Source: an uncultured Faecalibacterium sp. | Lineage (GTDB): Bacteria > Bacillota > Clostridia > Oscillospirales > Ruminococcaceae | NCBI GenBank assembly: GCA_934539245.1 | Contig: CAKTCK010000036.1 | Span: 1-18,392 of the forward strand | DNA length: 18,392 bases | Direction: 5' to 3' | Shown here: positions 7,749 to 14,768 of the stretch, piece after piece | Layout of the letters: every line of letters begins with the position of its first letter | How positions within the stretch are numbered: position 1 is the stretch's first letter | Made by a program: the position numbers and the translations under genes | Notes under the pieces: model-generated | Told to the model about the DNA's origin: nothing | Databases searched by the model: none | Seen by the model: only the letters and a program-made list of their open reading frames with translations

Positions 7749-7787
7749 CACGCAAAAACGTCTGCTTCGGCAGGCGTTTTTTGCGTG
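7749..7787 (+). terminator. Intrinsic terminator of galM
   Basis: ACGTCTGC and GCAGGCGT pair around a TTCG tetraloop, followed by six T's (7777-7782) and then GCGTG, which pairs back to CACGC at 7749-7753. The A and T flanks make it work in both directions. Confidence 0.9.
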
Positions 7788-7805
7788 GTAGGAGGCTGCT
7801 CCTTG

Positions 7806-8122
7806 CGCCCTCTCAGTCAAAGCCTGTCGGCTTTGCCAGATTCCCCCTTTTGTCGCTGCGCGACATCTTCCCCCGGAGCGGGGGAAGTCTTTCCTCAAAG
7901 GGAGAGCCAAGAGCACAGCCGGAAGCTTTCTCATTACACCTAATACTTTAGCAACGAACGTAACGGTGTGCGCCCTCTCCGTCACCTGCGGTGACACCTC
8001 TCCCAAAGGGAGAGGCAAGAGCACCGCCGGAAACTTCCTCATTATGCCTAACACTTTAGCAACGAACGTAACGGCTTGGCTCTCCCTTTGGGAGAGCTGG
8101 CGCGGGAGCGCCTGAGAGGGCG
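7806..8122. repeat. Dispersed palindromic element, copy D (three units, two spacers)
   Basis: Read on the minus strand, it runs: terminal unit (8122-8075, hairpin GGCGC-GGGA-GCGCC), spacer, unit (8022-7971, hairpin GTCACC-GCA-GGTGAC), second spacer, unit (7914-7806, hairpin AAAGCC-GACA-GGCTTT, interrupted). Both spacers keep CGTTACGTTCGTTGCTAAAG and the AATGAG block. It is thus the basic two-unit element extended by one more spacer-plus-unit repeat of about 105 bases. It lies between the galM terminator and the galE promoter. Confidence 0.8.
7840..7896 (-). repeat. Variant palindromic unit inserted in the last unit of copy D
   Basis: About 57 bases replace the GGGAGAG arm expected here. On the minus strand the insert has its own full plan: CTTCCCCC/GGGGGAAG arms, hairpin GTCGC-GCA-GCGAC, and terminal arm AAAGGGGG. 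It is a separate subtype of the same unit nested in an older copy. Confidence 0.6.
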
Positions 8123-8267
8123 CAGCCTGAGGGAGTTCCCGCTCTAATTTTCTGTTTTGCACAAACGGCGCATTCTCTCCATGTGAATAATGCGAAAAAT
8201 CTCTGTCAATCAAAAGTGTATAGCACGAAGATGCAACAAAAATATATCTGAATAAAGAAAGCGCCCC

Positions 8268-8296
8268 TTGCAGTCGGCGGCAAAAAGAGGTATTCT
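8268..8296 (+). promoter_or_regulatory. galE promoter
   Basis: TTGCAG (8268-8273), a 17-base spacer and TATTCT (8291-8296). The leader then has a small CCGGGC/GCCCGG hairpin (8306-8320). A second possible -10, GATAAT (8338-8343), lacks a -35. Confidence 0.5.
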
Positions 8297-8367
8297 TTAA
8301 GCAGACCGGGCAGCGCCCGGCGCAAAGAGATAAAAGTGATAATACTATGTGAGAGAGGTACTCGGCT

Positions 8368-9393
8368 ATGGCAATTTTGGTTTCCGGCGGTGCCGGCTAC
8401 ATCGGCAGCCACACCTGCATCGAACTGTTGAACGCTGGCTACGATATCGTGGTGGCAGATAACTATTATAACGCTTCTCCTGTGGTTCTGGACCGGGTCA
8501 AGCAGATCACCGGCAAGGATTTCCGCTTCTACAAGGCAGATATGACCCGCCGCGAGGACGTGGAGAAGATCTTCTCCGAGTGCCCGGACATCACCGCTGT
8601 CATCCAGTTTGCAGCCTACAAGGCTGTGGGCGAGAGCGTGTCCAAGCCCATCGAGTACTACTACAATAACCTCAACTGCACGCTGGTCATTCTGGACGTG
8701 ATGCGCCATCATGACTGCCACAACTTCGTGTTCAGTTCCTCCGCTACCGTCTACGGCGACCCCGCCAGTGTGCCCATCACCGAGGACTTCCCTGTGGGCG
8801 CTACCACCAACCCCTATGGCACCACCAAGGCCTTTACTGAGCGCATCCTGCAGGACGTCTGCAAGGCTGACCCCAGCCTGAATGTGGCGCTGCTGCGCTA
8901 CTTCAACCCCATTGGTGCCCACAAAAGCGGCCTGATCGGCGAGGACCCCAACGGCATCCCCAACAACCTGATGCCCTACATCGCCAAGGTGGCTGTGGGC
9001 AAGCTGGAAAAGGTGCACGTCTTTGGCAACGACTATCCCACCCCGGACGGCACCGGTGTGCGTGACTACATCCACGTTGTGGATCTGGCCCGGGGCCATG
9101 TGTGCGCTATCCGCAAGCTGGAGACCGGCTGCGGCCTCTTCATCTGCAATCTGGGCACCGGCAAGGGTTACAGCGTGCTGGATGTCATTCACGCCTTCTC
9201 CAAGGCCTGCGGCAAGGAGATCCCCTACGTCATCGAGGATCGACGTCCCGGCGATATCGCGGAATGCTACGCCGACCCCACCAAGGCCAAGAACGAGCTG
9301 GGCTGGGTGGCTGAGTACGGCATCGAGGAGATGTGCGCCGACAGCTGGAACTGGCAGAAGAACAACCCCGATGGCTACCACACCGTAAAGTAA
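8368..9393 (+). CDS. galE: UDP-glucose 4-epimerase
   Basis: A 341-residue short-chain dehydrogenase-type enzyme that interconverts UDP-galactose and UDP-glucose with bound NAD, completing galactose entry and supplying UDP-galactose for cell-surface glycans. Visible motifs: GGAGYIGSH at 7-15 (GxxGxxG, NAD binding), D31 for the adenosine ribose, SSSATVYG at 123-130 (catalytic Ser/Thr), and Y150-x3-K154 in NPYGTTKAF. Also present are FNPIGAHKSG, DGTGVRDYIHVVD and NLGTGKGYSVLDV, typical of GalE rather than related dehydratases. The ATG at 8368 follows GAGAGAGG. It stands alone with its own promoter and terminator, while galM lies upstream. No galK or galT is in the window. Confidence 0.95.
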   Translation: MAILVSGGAGYIGSHTCIELLNAGYDIVVADNYYNASPVVLDRVKQITGKDFRFYKADMTRREDVEKIFSECPDITAVIQFAAYKAVGESVSKPIEYYYNNLNCTLVILDVMRHHDCHNFVFSSSATVYGDPASVPITEDFPVGATTNPYGTTKAFTERILQDVCKADPSLNVALLRYFNPIGAHKSGLIGEDPNGIPNNLMPYIAKVAVGKLEKVHVFGNDYPTPDGTGVRDYIHVVDLARGHVCAIRKLETGCGLFICNLGTGKGYSVLDVIHAFSKACGKEIPYVIEDRRPGDIAECYADPTKAKNELGWVAEYGIEEMCADSWNWQKNNPDGYHTVK

Positions 9394-9409
9394 TAATGAT
9401 TTGAACCGG

Positions 9410-9450
9410 AGCACCGCATATTCTCGCCCGAGAGTGTGCGGTGCTTTTTT
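9410..9450 (+). terminator. Intrinsic terminator of galE
   Basis: GCACCGCA (9411-9418) pairs with TGCGGTGC (9437-9444), an inner CTC/GAG pair continues the stem, and six T's follow. Confidence 0.9.
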
Positions 9451-9466
9451 GTGTCCATATTCTCTA

Positions 9467-9495
9467 TTGACATCCGCTGTTAGTTAGTCTATACT
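9467..9495 (+). promoter_or_regulatory. feoAB promoter
   Basis: TTGACA (9467-9472), a 17-base spacer and TATACT (9490-9495), close to consensus. Such a strong core promoter on an iron-uptake gene fits control by repression, and candidate operator sequences overlap it. Confidence 0.8.
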
Positions 9496-9518
9496 ACATT
9501 TGTTAACACGGACTAACA
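9478..9518. promoter_or_regulatory. GTTAGT-type operator cluster over the feoAB promoter
   Basis: GTTAGT at 9479-9484 faces ACTACA at 9493-9498 across 8 bases, like the perfect palindrome at 207-226. In addition GTTAGTC (9483-9489) faces GACTAAC (9511-9517), a perfect 7-bp inverted repeat straddling the expected transcription start. A bound protein would cover the -10 and start site. The half-sites resemble those of DtxR/IdeR-type iron repressors; the regulator is inferred. Confidence 0.5.
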
Positions 9519-9554
9519 CCTAAGAATGGTACACATAAAAGAAGGCAGACGGAT

Positions 9555-11897
9555 ATGACGTTAAAAGAGTTACAGATCGGCAAAAGCGCCATAGTGGATG
9601 CTGTGGGCGGTGCGGGCGCACTGCGGCAGCATTTTCTGGATATGGGTCTGATCCCCGGGGTAGAGGTCACGCTGGTAAAGCTGGCACCCATGGGCGACCC
9701 CATGGAGTTGCGCATCCACGGCTATGAGCTGACCCTGCGTCTGGACGACGCGGCACAGATCACCGTGACCCCCACCGAAAAGACCCCGGCGGTGCACGCC
9801 CCGGTGGATGGGAAGATGGTGGAGCACCCGGGTCTTGGCGAGGGCGGCAAGTACCACACCAAGGAGGGGGAGCATCCTCTGCCGGAGGATAAGACCCTGA
9901 CCTTTGCGCTGGCGGGTAACCAGAACTGCGGCAAGACCACCCTGTTCAACCAGCTCACCGGCTCCAACCAGCACGTTGGCAACTTCCCGGGCGTGACGGT
10001 GGATCGCAAGAGCGGTGCCATCAAGGGTCACCCAGAGACCGAAGTCACCGACCTGCCGGGCATCTACTCCATGTCCCCCTATTCCAGTGAGGAGATCGTC
10101 ACCCGGCAGTTCATCATCGGCGAAAAGCCCACCGGCATCATCAATATCGTGGACGCCACCAACATCGAGCGCAACCTTTACCTGACTATGCAGCTGATGG
10201 AGCTGGATATCCCCATGGTGTTGGCGCTGAACATGATGGATGAAATGCGCGGCAACGGCGGTACGGTGCGTATCAACAAGATGGAAGCCATGCTGGGTAT
10301 CCCGGTCATTCCCATCTCTGCCGCCAAGAACGAGGGCGTGGACGAGCTGGTAGACCACGCCGTCCATGTGGCAAAGTATCAAGAGCGCCCCGGGCGCATG
10401 GATTTTTGCAGCGAGGATGACCACGGCGGCGCGGTGCACCGCTGCATCCACGGCATCCTGCACCTTATTGAGGATCACGCCAAGGCGGCGGGCATCCCGG
10501 TGCGGTTTGCCGCCACCAAGCTGGTGGAGGGCGACCCCCGCATTGAGGAAGCGCTCAAGCTGGACACCAACGAAAAAGAAATGATCGAGCACATCATCGT
10601 GCAGATGGAGCAGGAGCGCGGGCTGGACCGCGCCGCCGCCATTGCGGATATGCGCTTCTCCTTCATTCAGGAACTGGTGGCGCAGACGGTGGTCAAGCCC
10701 CACGAAAGCAAGGAGCAGCTGCGCTCCAACCGTATCGACAAGTTCCTTACCGGCAAGTACACCGCCATCCCGGCGTTTATCGCCATCATGGGTCTGGTGT
10801 TCTTCCTTACCTTCAACGTCATCGGTCTGTTCTTCCAGAACCTCATGGAAATGGGCATCGACGCCCTGACCGGCGTTGTGGACACCGCCCTGACCAACTG
10901 GAACGTCAACGCGGCGGTGCACTCGCTGGTCATCGACGGCATCTTTACCGGCGTGGGCAGCGTGCTGAGCTTTCTGCCCATCATCGTGGTGCTGTTCTTC
11001 TTCCTCTCCATGCTGGAGGATACCGGCTACATGGCGCGTGTGGCCTTTGTGATGGATAAGTTGCTGCGCCGCATCGGTCTGTCCGGCCGCAGCATCGTGC
11101 CCATGCTCATCGGCTTTGGCTGTACCGTGCCCGGCGTGATGGCAAGCCGCACCCTGCCCTCGGAGCGCGACCGCAAAATGACCATCCTGCTCACCCCGTT
11201 CATGAGCTGTTCGGCAAAGCTGCCCATTTACAGCCTGTTTGCGGCGGCGTTTTTCCCCAAGTACGCGGGCCTTGTGATGGTGCTGCTGTACTTCACCGGC
11301 ATCTTGGTGGGCGTGCTGGCAGCGCTGCTGCTCAAGAGCACCGTATTCAAGGGCGAAGCCGTGCCCTTTGTCATGGAGCTGCCCAACTACCGCCTGCCCG
11401 GCCTGAAAAACGTGGCGCAGCTGCTGTGGGAAAAGGCACGGGACTTCTTGCAGAAGGCCTTCACAGTCATTTTTGCCGCCACCATCGTCATCTGGTTCTT
11501 GCAGAACTTTGACTTGCAGCTGTCGCTGACCGCCGACCCGCAGGCCAGCATTCTGGCACGCATCGCGGGCGATATCGCCCCGCTGTTTGCCCCGCTGGGC
11601 TTTGCGGACTGGCGCATCTCCACCGCCCTCATCACCGGCTTTATGGCCAAGGAGAGCGTGGTGTCCTCGCTGCTCATCCTCTTCGGCTCTACTGCTGCCC
11701 TGACCGCAGCCCTTACCCCGGCACAGGCCGCACCGCTGCTGGTGTTCTGCCTGCTGTACACCCCCTGCATCGCGGCGGTGGCCTCGGTCAAGCGGGAGCT
11801 TGGCGGCAAGTGGGCCACCATCATGGTGGTCAACCAGTGCGCCGTGGCATGGCTGTGCGCTTTGCTGGTGCGTCTGGTCGCTGTGGCACTGTTCTGA
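9555..11897 (+). CDS. feoB: FeoA-FeoB fusion ferrous iron transporter
   Basis: A 780-residue inner-membrane Fe(II) importer in which an N-terminal FeoA domain (SH3-like, about 1-75, including LRQHFLDMGLIPGVEVTLVK) is joined by a linker of about 40 residues to FeoB. The G-protein domain has G1 GNQNCGKTT (121-129), the switch region VGNFPGVTVDRKSG (141-154), G3 DLPG (166-169), G4 NMMD (226-229) and G5 near PISAAKNEG. After a helical spacer the membrane part starts near residue 400 and carries the Gate segments, ending in LLYTPCIAAVASVKRELGG and a last helix. FeoA and FeoB are usually separate genes; the fusion makes them 1:1. No FeoC is present. ATG 9555 follows GAAGG by 9 bases. The likely regulator is discussed under the promoter and the downstream MarR gene. 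Confidence 0.95.
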   Translation: MTLKELQIGKSAIVDAVGGAGALRQHFLDMGLIPGVEVTLVKLAPMGDPMELRIHGYELTLRLDDAAQITVTPTEKTPAVHAPVDGKMVEHPGLGEGGKYHTKEGEHPLPEDKTLTFALAGNQNCGKTTLFNQLTGSNQHVGNFPGVTVDRKSGAIKGHPETEVTDLPGIYSMSPYSSEEIVTRQFIIGEKPTGIINIVDATNIERNLYLTMQLMELDIPMVLALNMMDEMRGNGGTVRINKMEAMLGIPVIPISAAKNEGVDELVDHAVHVAKYQERPGRMDFCSEDDHGGAVHRCIHGILHLIEDHAKAAGIPVRFAATKLVEGDPRIEEALKLDTNEKEMIEHIIVQMEQERGLDRAAAIADMRFSFIQELVAQTVVKPHESKEQLRSNRIDKFLTGKYTAIPAFIAIMGLVFFLTFNVIGLFFQNLMEMGIDALTGVVDTALTNWNVNAAVHSLVIDGIFTGVGSVLSFLPIIVVLFFFLSMLEDTGYMARVAFVMDKLLRRIGLSGRSIVPMLIGFGCTVPGVMASRTLPSERDRKMTILLTPFMSCSAKLPIYSLFAAAFFPKYAGLVMVLLYFTGILVGVLAALLLKSTVFKGEAVPFVMELPNYRLPGLKNVAQLLWEKARDFLQKAFTVIFAATIVIWFLQNFDLQLSLTADPQASILARIAGDIAPLFAPLGFADWRISTALITGFMAKESVVSSLLILFGSTAALTAALTPAQAAPLLVFCLLYTPCIAAVASVKRELGGKWATIMVVNQCAVAWLCALLVRLVAVALF

Positions 11898-11914
11898 ATG
11901 CAATCATCATATTG

Positions 11915-11959
11915 AAAAAGAGAACCGGCGCGTCCGCAGGACGTGCTGGTTCTCTTTTT
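11915..11959 (+). terminator. Intrinsic terminator of feoAB
   Basis: A long stem pairs AAAAAGAGAACC...CGTCC with GGACG...GGTTCTCTTTTT around a GCA loop, with one or two mismatches, ending in a run of T's. The -35 of the next gene starts four bases later. Confidence 0.9.
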
Positions 11960-11962
11960 CTC

Positions 11963-11991
11963 TTGACATGTCCCTCTATCTGCACTATAAT
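11963..11991 (+). promoter_or_regulatory. Promoter of the MarR-type gene
   Basis: TTGACA (11963-11968), exactly 17 bases, then TATAAT (11986-11991): a perfect sigma-A consensus. The gene is therefore transcribed apart from feoAB. Confidence 0.85.
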
Positions 11992-12035
11992 ACTTCAAAA
12001 ATGAACTATCTGTATAAGAACAAAAGGAGCGCCCC

Positions 12036-12470
12036 ATGAACCCTACCATAGAGATCAGCTTCAAGACTGCGCAGGCCTACAATGCCATGTGCAAGCCGCT
12101 GTGTCAGGAGCTAAAGCTGCCTCAGACCGCCTTTGATATCCTGATGTTTTTAGCCAACAACCCGGACTGCACCACCGCCCGGGATATCGTGGAGATCCGC
12201 AAAATCAAAGCGAACCTTGTGTCGGTAAACGTGGATCGTCTGGTGCAGGAGGGGTATCTGGAGCGCCGCGCCGTGGCGGGTGACCGCCGCAAGACCCAGC
12301 TGCTGTGCACCGAGAAGGCGCAGCCGGTCATCGTGCGGGGGCGCGAGGTGCAGGAGCGCTTTTTTGCCCGCCTGCTGCACAACACCGATGCCGCCACCCG
12401 GGAGGCGTTTTTTCGCACCATGGAGGTCATCGGGAAAAATCTGGACGAGATCCTGCTGCAATTCTCATAA
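12036..12470 (+). CDS. MarR-family transcriptional regulator
   Basis: A 144-residue winged-helix protein of usual MarR size. An N-terminal dimer helix (1-28) is followed by QTAFDILMFLANNPDCTTARDI (about 31-52), the recognition helix region KANLVSVNVDRLVQEGYLERR (about 57-77), the wing with AVAGDRRKTQLLCTEKA, and C-terminal dimer helices. GDRRKTQL matches the typical MarR wing pattern (D-R-R). Such proteins usually repress a neighbouring gene or themselves in response to a small ligand or oxidant. It lies directly after feoAB, separated by a terminator, so a link to iron uptake is possible but not shown. GGAG (12026-12029) precedes the ATG by 6 bases. Confidence 0.85.
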   Translation: MNPTIEISFKTAQAYNAMCKPLCQELKLPQTAFDILMFLANNPDCTTARDIVEIRKIKANLVSVNVDRLVQEGYLERRAVAGDRRKTQLLCTEKAQPVIVRGREVQERFFARLLHNTDAATREAFFRTMEVIGKNLDEILLQFS

Positions 12471-12476
12471 TCTAAA

Positions 12477-12513
12477 ACAAAAAACAGCCAAGCCCGCGGG
12501 CTTGGCTGTTTTT
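12477..12513. terminator. Bidirectional terminator between the MarR gene and tig
   Basis: AACAGCCAAGCCC and GGGCTTGGCTGTT form a 13-bp perfect stem with a 2-base centre, with A's on the left and T's on the right. It serves two convergent genes. Confidence 0.9.
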
Positions 12514-12524
12514 GTATCTTAAAC

Positions 12525-13829
12525 TTACTTGCTCTCTACCTTTTCCTCGATGGTGGAGTGGTCGATGACCCAATCGGCAGCCTTGCGGATGCCCTCGTTG
12601 CGGCGCAGGGCGGCAACGTCGGTGTTAGCCTTGATCTCCTCCACCGTCTTTTTGGTCTTTTCGGCGCGCTCAGCCAGCTGCTTGTCGATCTCCTCGTCGG
12701 TGGGCAGCAGGTTCTCCTGCTGTGCAATCTGCAGCAGTGCCATGCGGGCGCGGGTGTTCTTTTCTGCAGCGGTACGCACCTTGGCAGTAAAGCTCTCGCG
12801 GGTCTCATGGATCTGGCTCAGGTAGGTGTTCAGGCTCATGTGCTGCATCTGCAGCTGCTGCTGGATGCCCTGCATCTGCTGCTGGTAGGCGTTCTCCACC
12901 AGAATGCTGGGGATCTCGCCCTCGGCGGCATCAGCCAGCTGACCAAGGATCATGTCCTTGGCGTGGTTCAGCGCACCGCCGTGGCGGCCGTCGAACAGCT
13001 GCTGCTTCACGAAGGCGCGGTACTCCTCCATGGTCTCCTTGCCCATCTTCTTGGCAAAATCGCTGTTCAGGGCGGGCAGCTGACGCACGCACACGTCATG
13101 CAGCTTGATCTTGAACACGACAGGCTTGCCGGCCAGTTCCTTGTTGGGGTAGTTCTGAGGGAAGGTGACGTTGATCTCGAACTCGTCCCCTGCCTTGTGG
13201 CCCAGAATGCCGTCCTCGAAACCGGGGATCATGCGGCCGCTGCCCAGCTGCACGGACTGATTTTGTGCCGTGCCGCCCTCAAAGGCTACGCCGTCCAGAA
13301 GACCCTCAAAGTCCATGTGCACCACGTTGCCCTTTACCGCGGGGCCCTTGTGGGGCACCAGCTCTGCGGCGTAGTTGCGGCGGCGCTCCAGCACCGTGTC
13401 GATCTCCTTGTCGGTCACCTCCGGGGTGACGCACTGGGAGGTAAAGCCGGTGGTCTTGGTCAGCTTCAGCTCGGGCTGCAGCGCCACGGTGGCGGTAGCC
13501 ACAAAGCCCTCGTCCTTCTTCACGCTTACCAGATCGTAGCTGGGATCATCTACCGGCGCAAAGCCGTGCTCCTTCAAAGCAGCCTCGTACAAAGCAGGCA
13601 CATCCTGATCCATCAGGTCGTTGATGGCATCGTACCAGAAGGTGTGCTCGCCGCGGTCAGCCTCGATCTGTGCGCGGTCGGCCTCGCCCTTCTGGAAGCC
13701 CTTGATGGTATAAGTGGCGCGGGTGCGCTCATAGACCGCGTTGGAGGCGGTCTCCAGTTCCTCAGCCGTAGCGCTGAAGGTCATTTTGCAGACACTCTTT
13801 TCAGGAGTTTCCACGCTTACCAGTTTCAT
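12525..13829 (-). CDS. tig: Trigger factor, ribosome-associated chaperone and prolyl isomerase
   Basis: A 434-residue protein, the usual trigger factor length. The N-terminal ribosome-binding domain (1-115) has GFQKGEADRAQIE at 44-56 in place of the common GFRPGKVPxxVI, so the loop that docks on ribosomal protein L23 is present but divergent. An FKBP-type isomerase domain covers about 160-247 (MDFEGLLDGVAFEGG, then SGRMIPGFEDGILGHKAGD). The rest is the helical chaperone arm region, rich in Gln and Met (YQQQMQGIQQQLQMQHM). I chose ATG 13829 (MKLVSVETPEK) because GGAGGG precedes it by about 8 bases; 16 further upstream residues are open but have no family match. It stands alone here: clpP and clpX, its common neighbours, are absent. 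Confidence 0.93.
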   Translation of the reverse strand: MKLVSVETPEKSVCKMTFSATAEELETASNAVYERTRATYTIKGFQKGEADRAQIEADRGEHTFWYDAINDLMDQDVPALYEAALKEHGFAPVDDPSYDLVSVKKDEGFVATATVALQPELKLTKTTGFTSQCVTPEVTDKEIDTVLERRRNYAAELVPHKGPAVKGNVVHMDFEGLLDGVAFEGGTAQNQSVQLGSGRMIPGFEDGILGHKAGDEFEINVTFPQNYPNKELAGKPVVFKIKLHDVCVRQLPALNSDFAKKMGKETMEEYRAFVKQQLFDGRHGGALNHAKDMILGQLADAAEGEIPSILVENAYQQQMQGIQQQLQMQHMSLNTYLSQIHETRESFTAKVRTAAEKNTRARMALLQIAQQENLLPTDEEIDKQLAERAEKTKKTVEEIKANTDVAALRRNEGIRKAADWVIDHSTIEEKVESK

Positions 13830-14084
13830 AGGATCTACCCTCCGTGTTGTTCCCTTGGCGGCGGGGCGGCACTGCAAGGCAGCAGCCGGAACGCCATTTG
13901 GGGGACATTTTCAAACATTAGTAAAGTTATTATAGCACAAGTGCAGCAAAAGCGGTATAATAAACTTGATAAAAATGTGCCGTTTTGGCAATTTTTGTCC
14001 ATTCAAGCAGGAAAAAAGCGCGTTTTGCGGCAGCAGCTGCCGCGCAAAAGTGGGAAAACCCTCAGGAAAGGAAGGCTGTCCCCT
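13830..14084. promoter_or_regulatory. Divergent promoter region of tig and sdaAB
   Basis: Two -10 elements lie back to back. For tig on the minus strand, an extended TGC then TATAAT (13929-13934) is seen. For sdaAB on the plus strand, TATAAT is at 13956-13961. Neither has a good -35. The plus-strand leader is about 115 bases long and GC-poor, with a GCAGCAGCTGC palindrome at 14030-14040. Confidence 0.45.
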
Positions 14085-14765
14085 ATGCGATTATTTGATG
14101 TTTTGGGCCCGGTGATGATCGGACCCTCTTCCAGCCACACCGCCGGTGCGGCAAAGATCGGCTATACCGCACAAAAGCTTCTGGGCGAGGTTCCGGCGCA
14201 GGCAGACATCGGCCTGTACGGCAGCTTTGCCACCACCGGCAAGGGGCACGGCACCGACCGCGCCTTGGTGGCGGGGCTGCTGGGTCTGCGCCCGGACGAC
14301 CCCCGCCTGCCGGACAGCTTTGCGCTGGCCGCGCAGCGGGGGATGCAGTTCAGCATCCACCCGGTAGAGCTGCGCTCTGCCCACCCCAACACCGCCGTGC
14401 TCACCCTGACCAGCCGCACCGGGCGGCAGCTTTCGCTCAAGGCGGCATCGGTGGGCGGCGGACGCATCCGCGTCACGGAAATCGACGGCGTACCGGCGGA
14501 TTTCGGCGGCGACAGCAACACCCTCATCATCCACAACGAGGACACCCCCGGCTGCATTGCCGAGGTGACCATGGCGCTGGCACTGCGGCGCATCAATATC
14601 GCGTCCATGCAGGTGTTCCGCGCCGCTGCGGGCGGCTATGCGGTGATGGTGCTGGAGTGCGACTCCCACATCCCCCACGCGCTGGAGCGGCAGCTGGCGG
14701 TAATGCCGGGTCTGCTGAAGGTGACCTGCCTGAACGTGGACGAGCCGGAAGAAACGGAGGAATGA
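14085..14765 (+). CDS. sdaAB: L-serine dehydratase, iron-sulfur-dependent, beta subunit
   Basis: A 226-residue partner of the alpha subunit; together they convert L-serine to pyruvate and ammonia in the cytoplasm. The N-terminal SDH-beta domain starts MRLFDVLGPVMIGPSSSHTAGA (2-22 region), where GPSSSHT is the family signature. A C-terminal ACT domain begins near residue 145 (NTLIIHNEDTPGCIAEV) and is expected to sense an amino acid. The open frame continues far upstream, antisense to tig, so the start was set at ATG 14085, preceded by GGAAGG with 9 bases between, which gives exactly the family N-terminus. The stop lies 3 bases before sdaAA, so the two are surely one transcript. Confidence 0.93.
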   Translation: MRLFDVLGPVMIGPSSSHTAGAAKIGYTAQKLLGEVPAQADIGLYGSFATTGKGHGTDRALVAGLLGLRPDDPRLPDSFALAAQRGMQFSIHPVELRSAHPNTAVLTLTSRTGRQLSLKAASVGGGRIRVTEIDGVPADFGGDSNTLIIHNEDTPGCIAEVTMALALRRINIASMQVFRAAAGGYAVMVLECDSHIPHALERQLAVMPGLLKVTCLNVDEPEETEE

Positions 14766-14768
14766 GCC

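Noticed and set aside
9570..11903. A 777-codon minus-strand open frame antisense to feoAB
   Set aside because: Composition is dominated by His, Gln and Gly with no recognisable domain; it mirrors the codon bias of feoAB.
12558..14084. Plus-strand open frame continuous with sdaAB and antisense to tig
   Set aside because: The family N-terminus of SdaAB begins at 14085 after a good ribosome site; the rest is antisense shadow plus a promoter gap.
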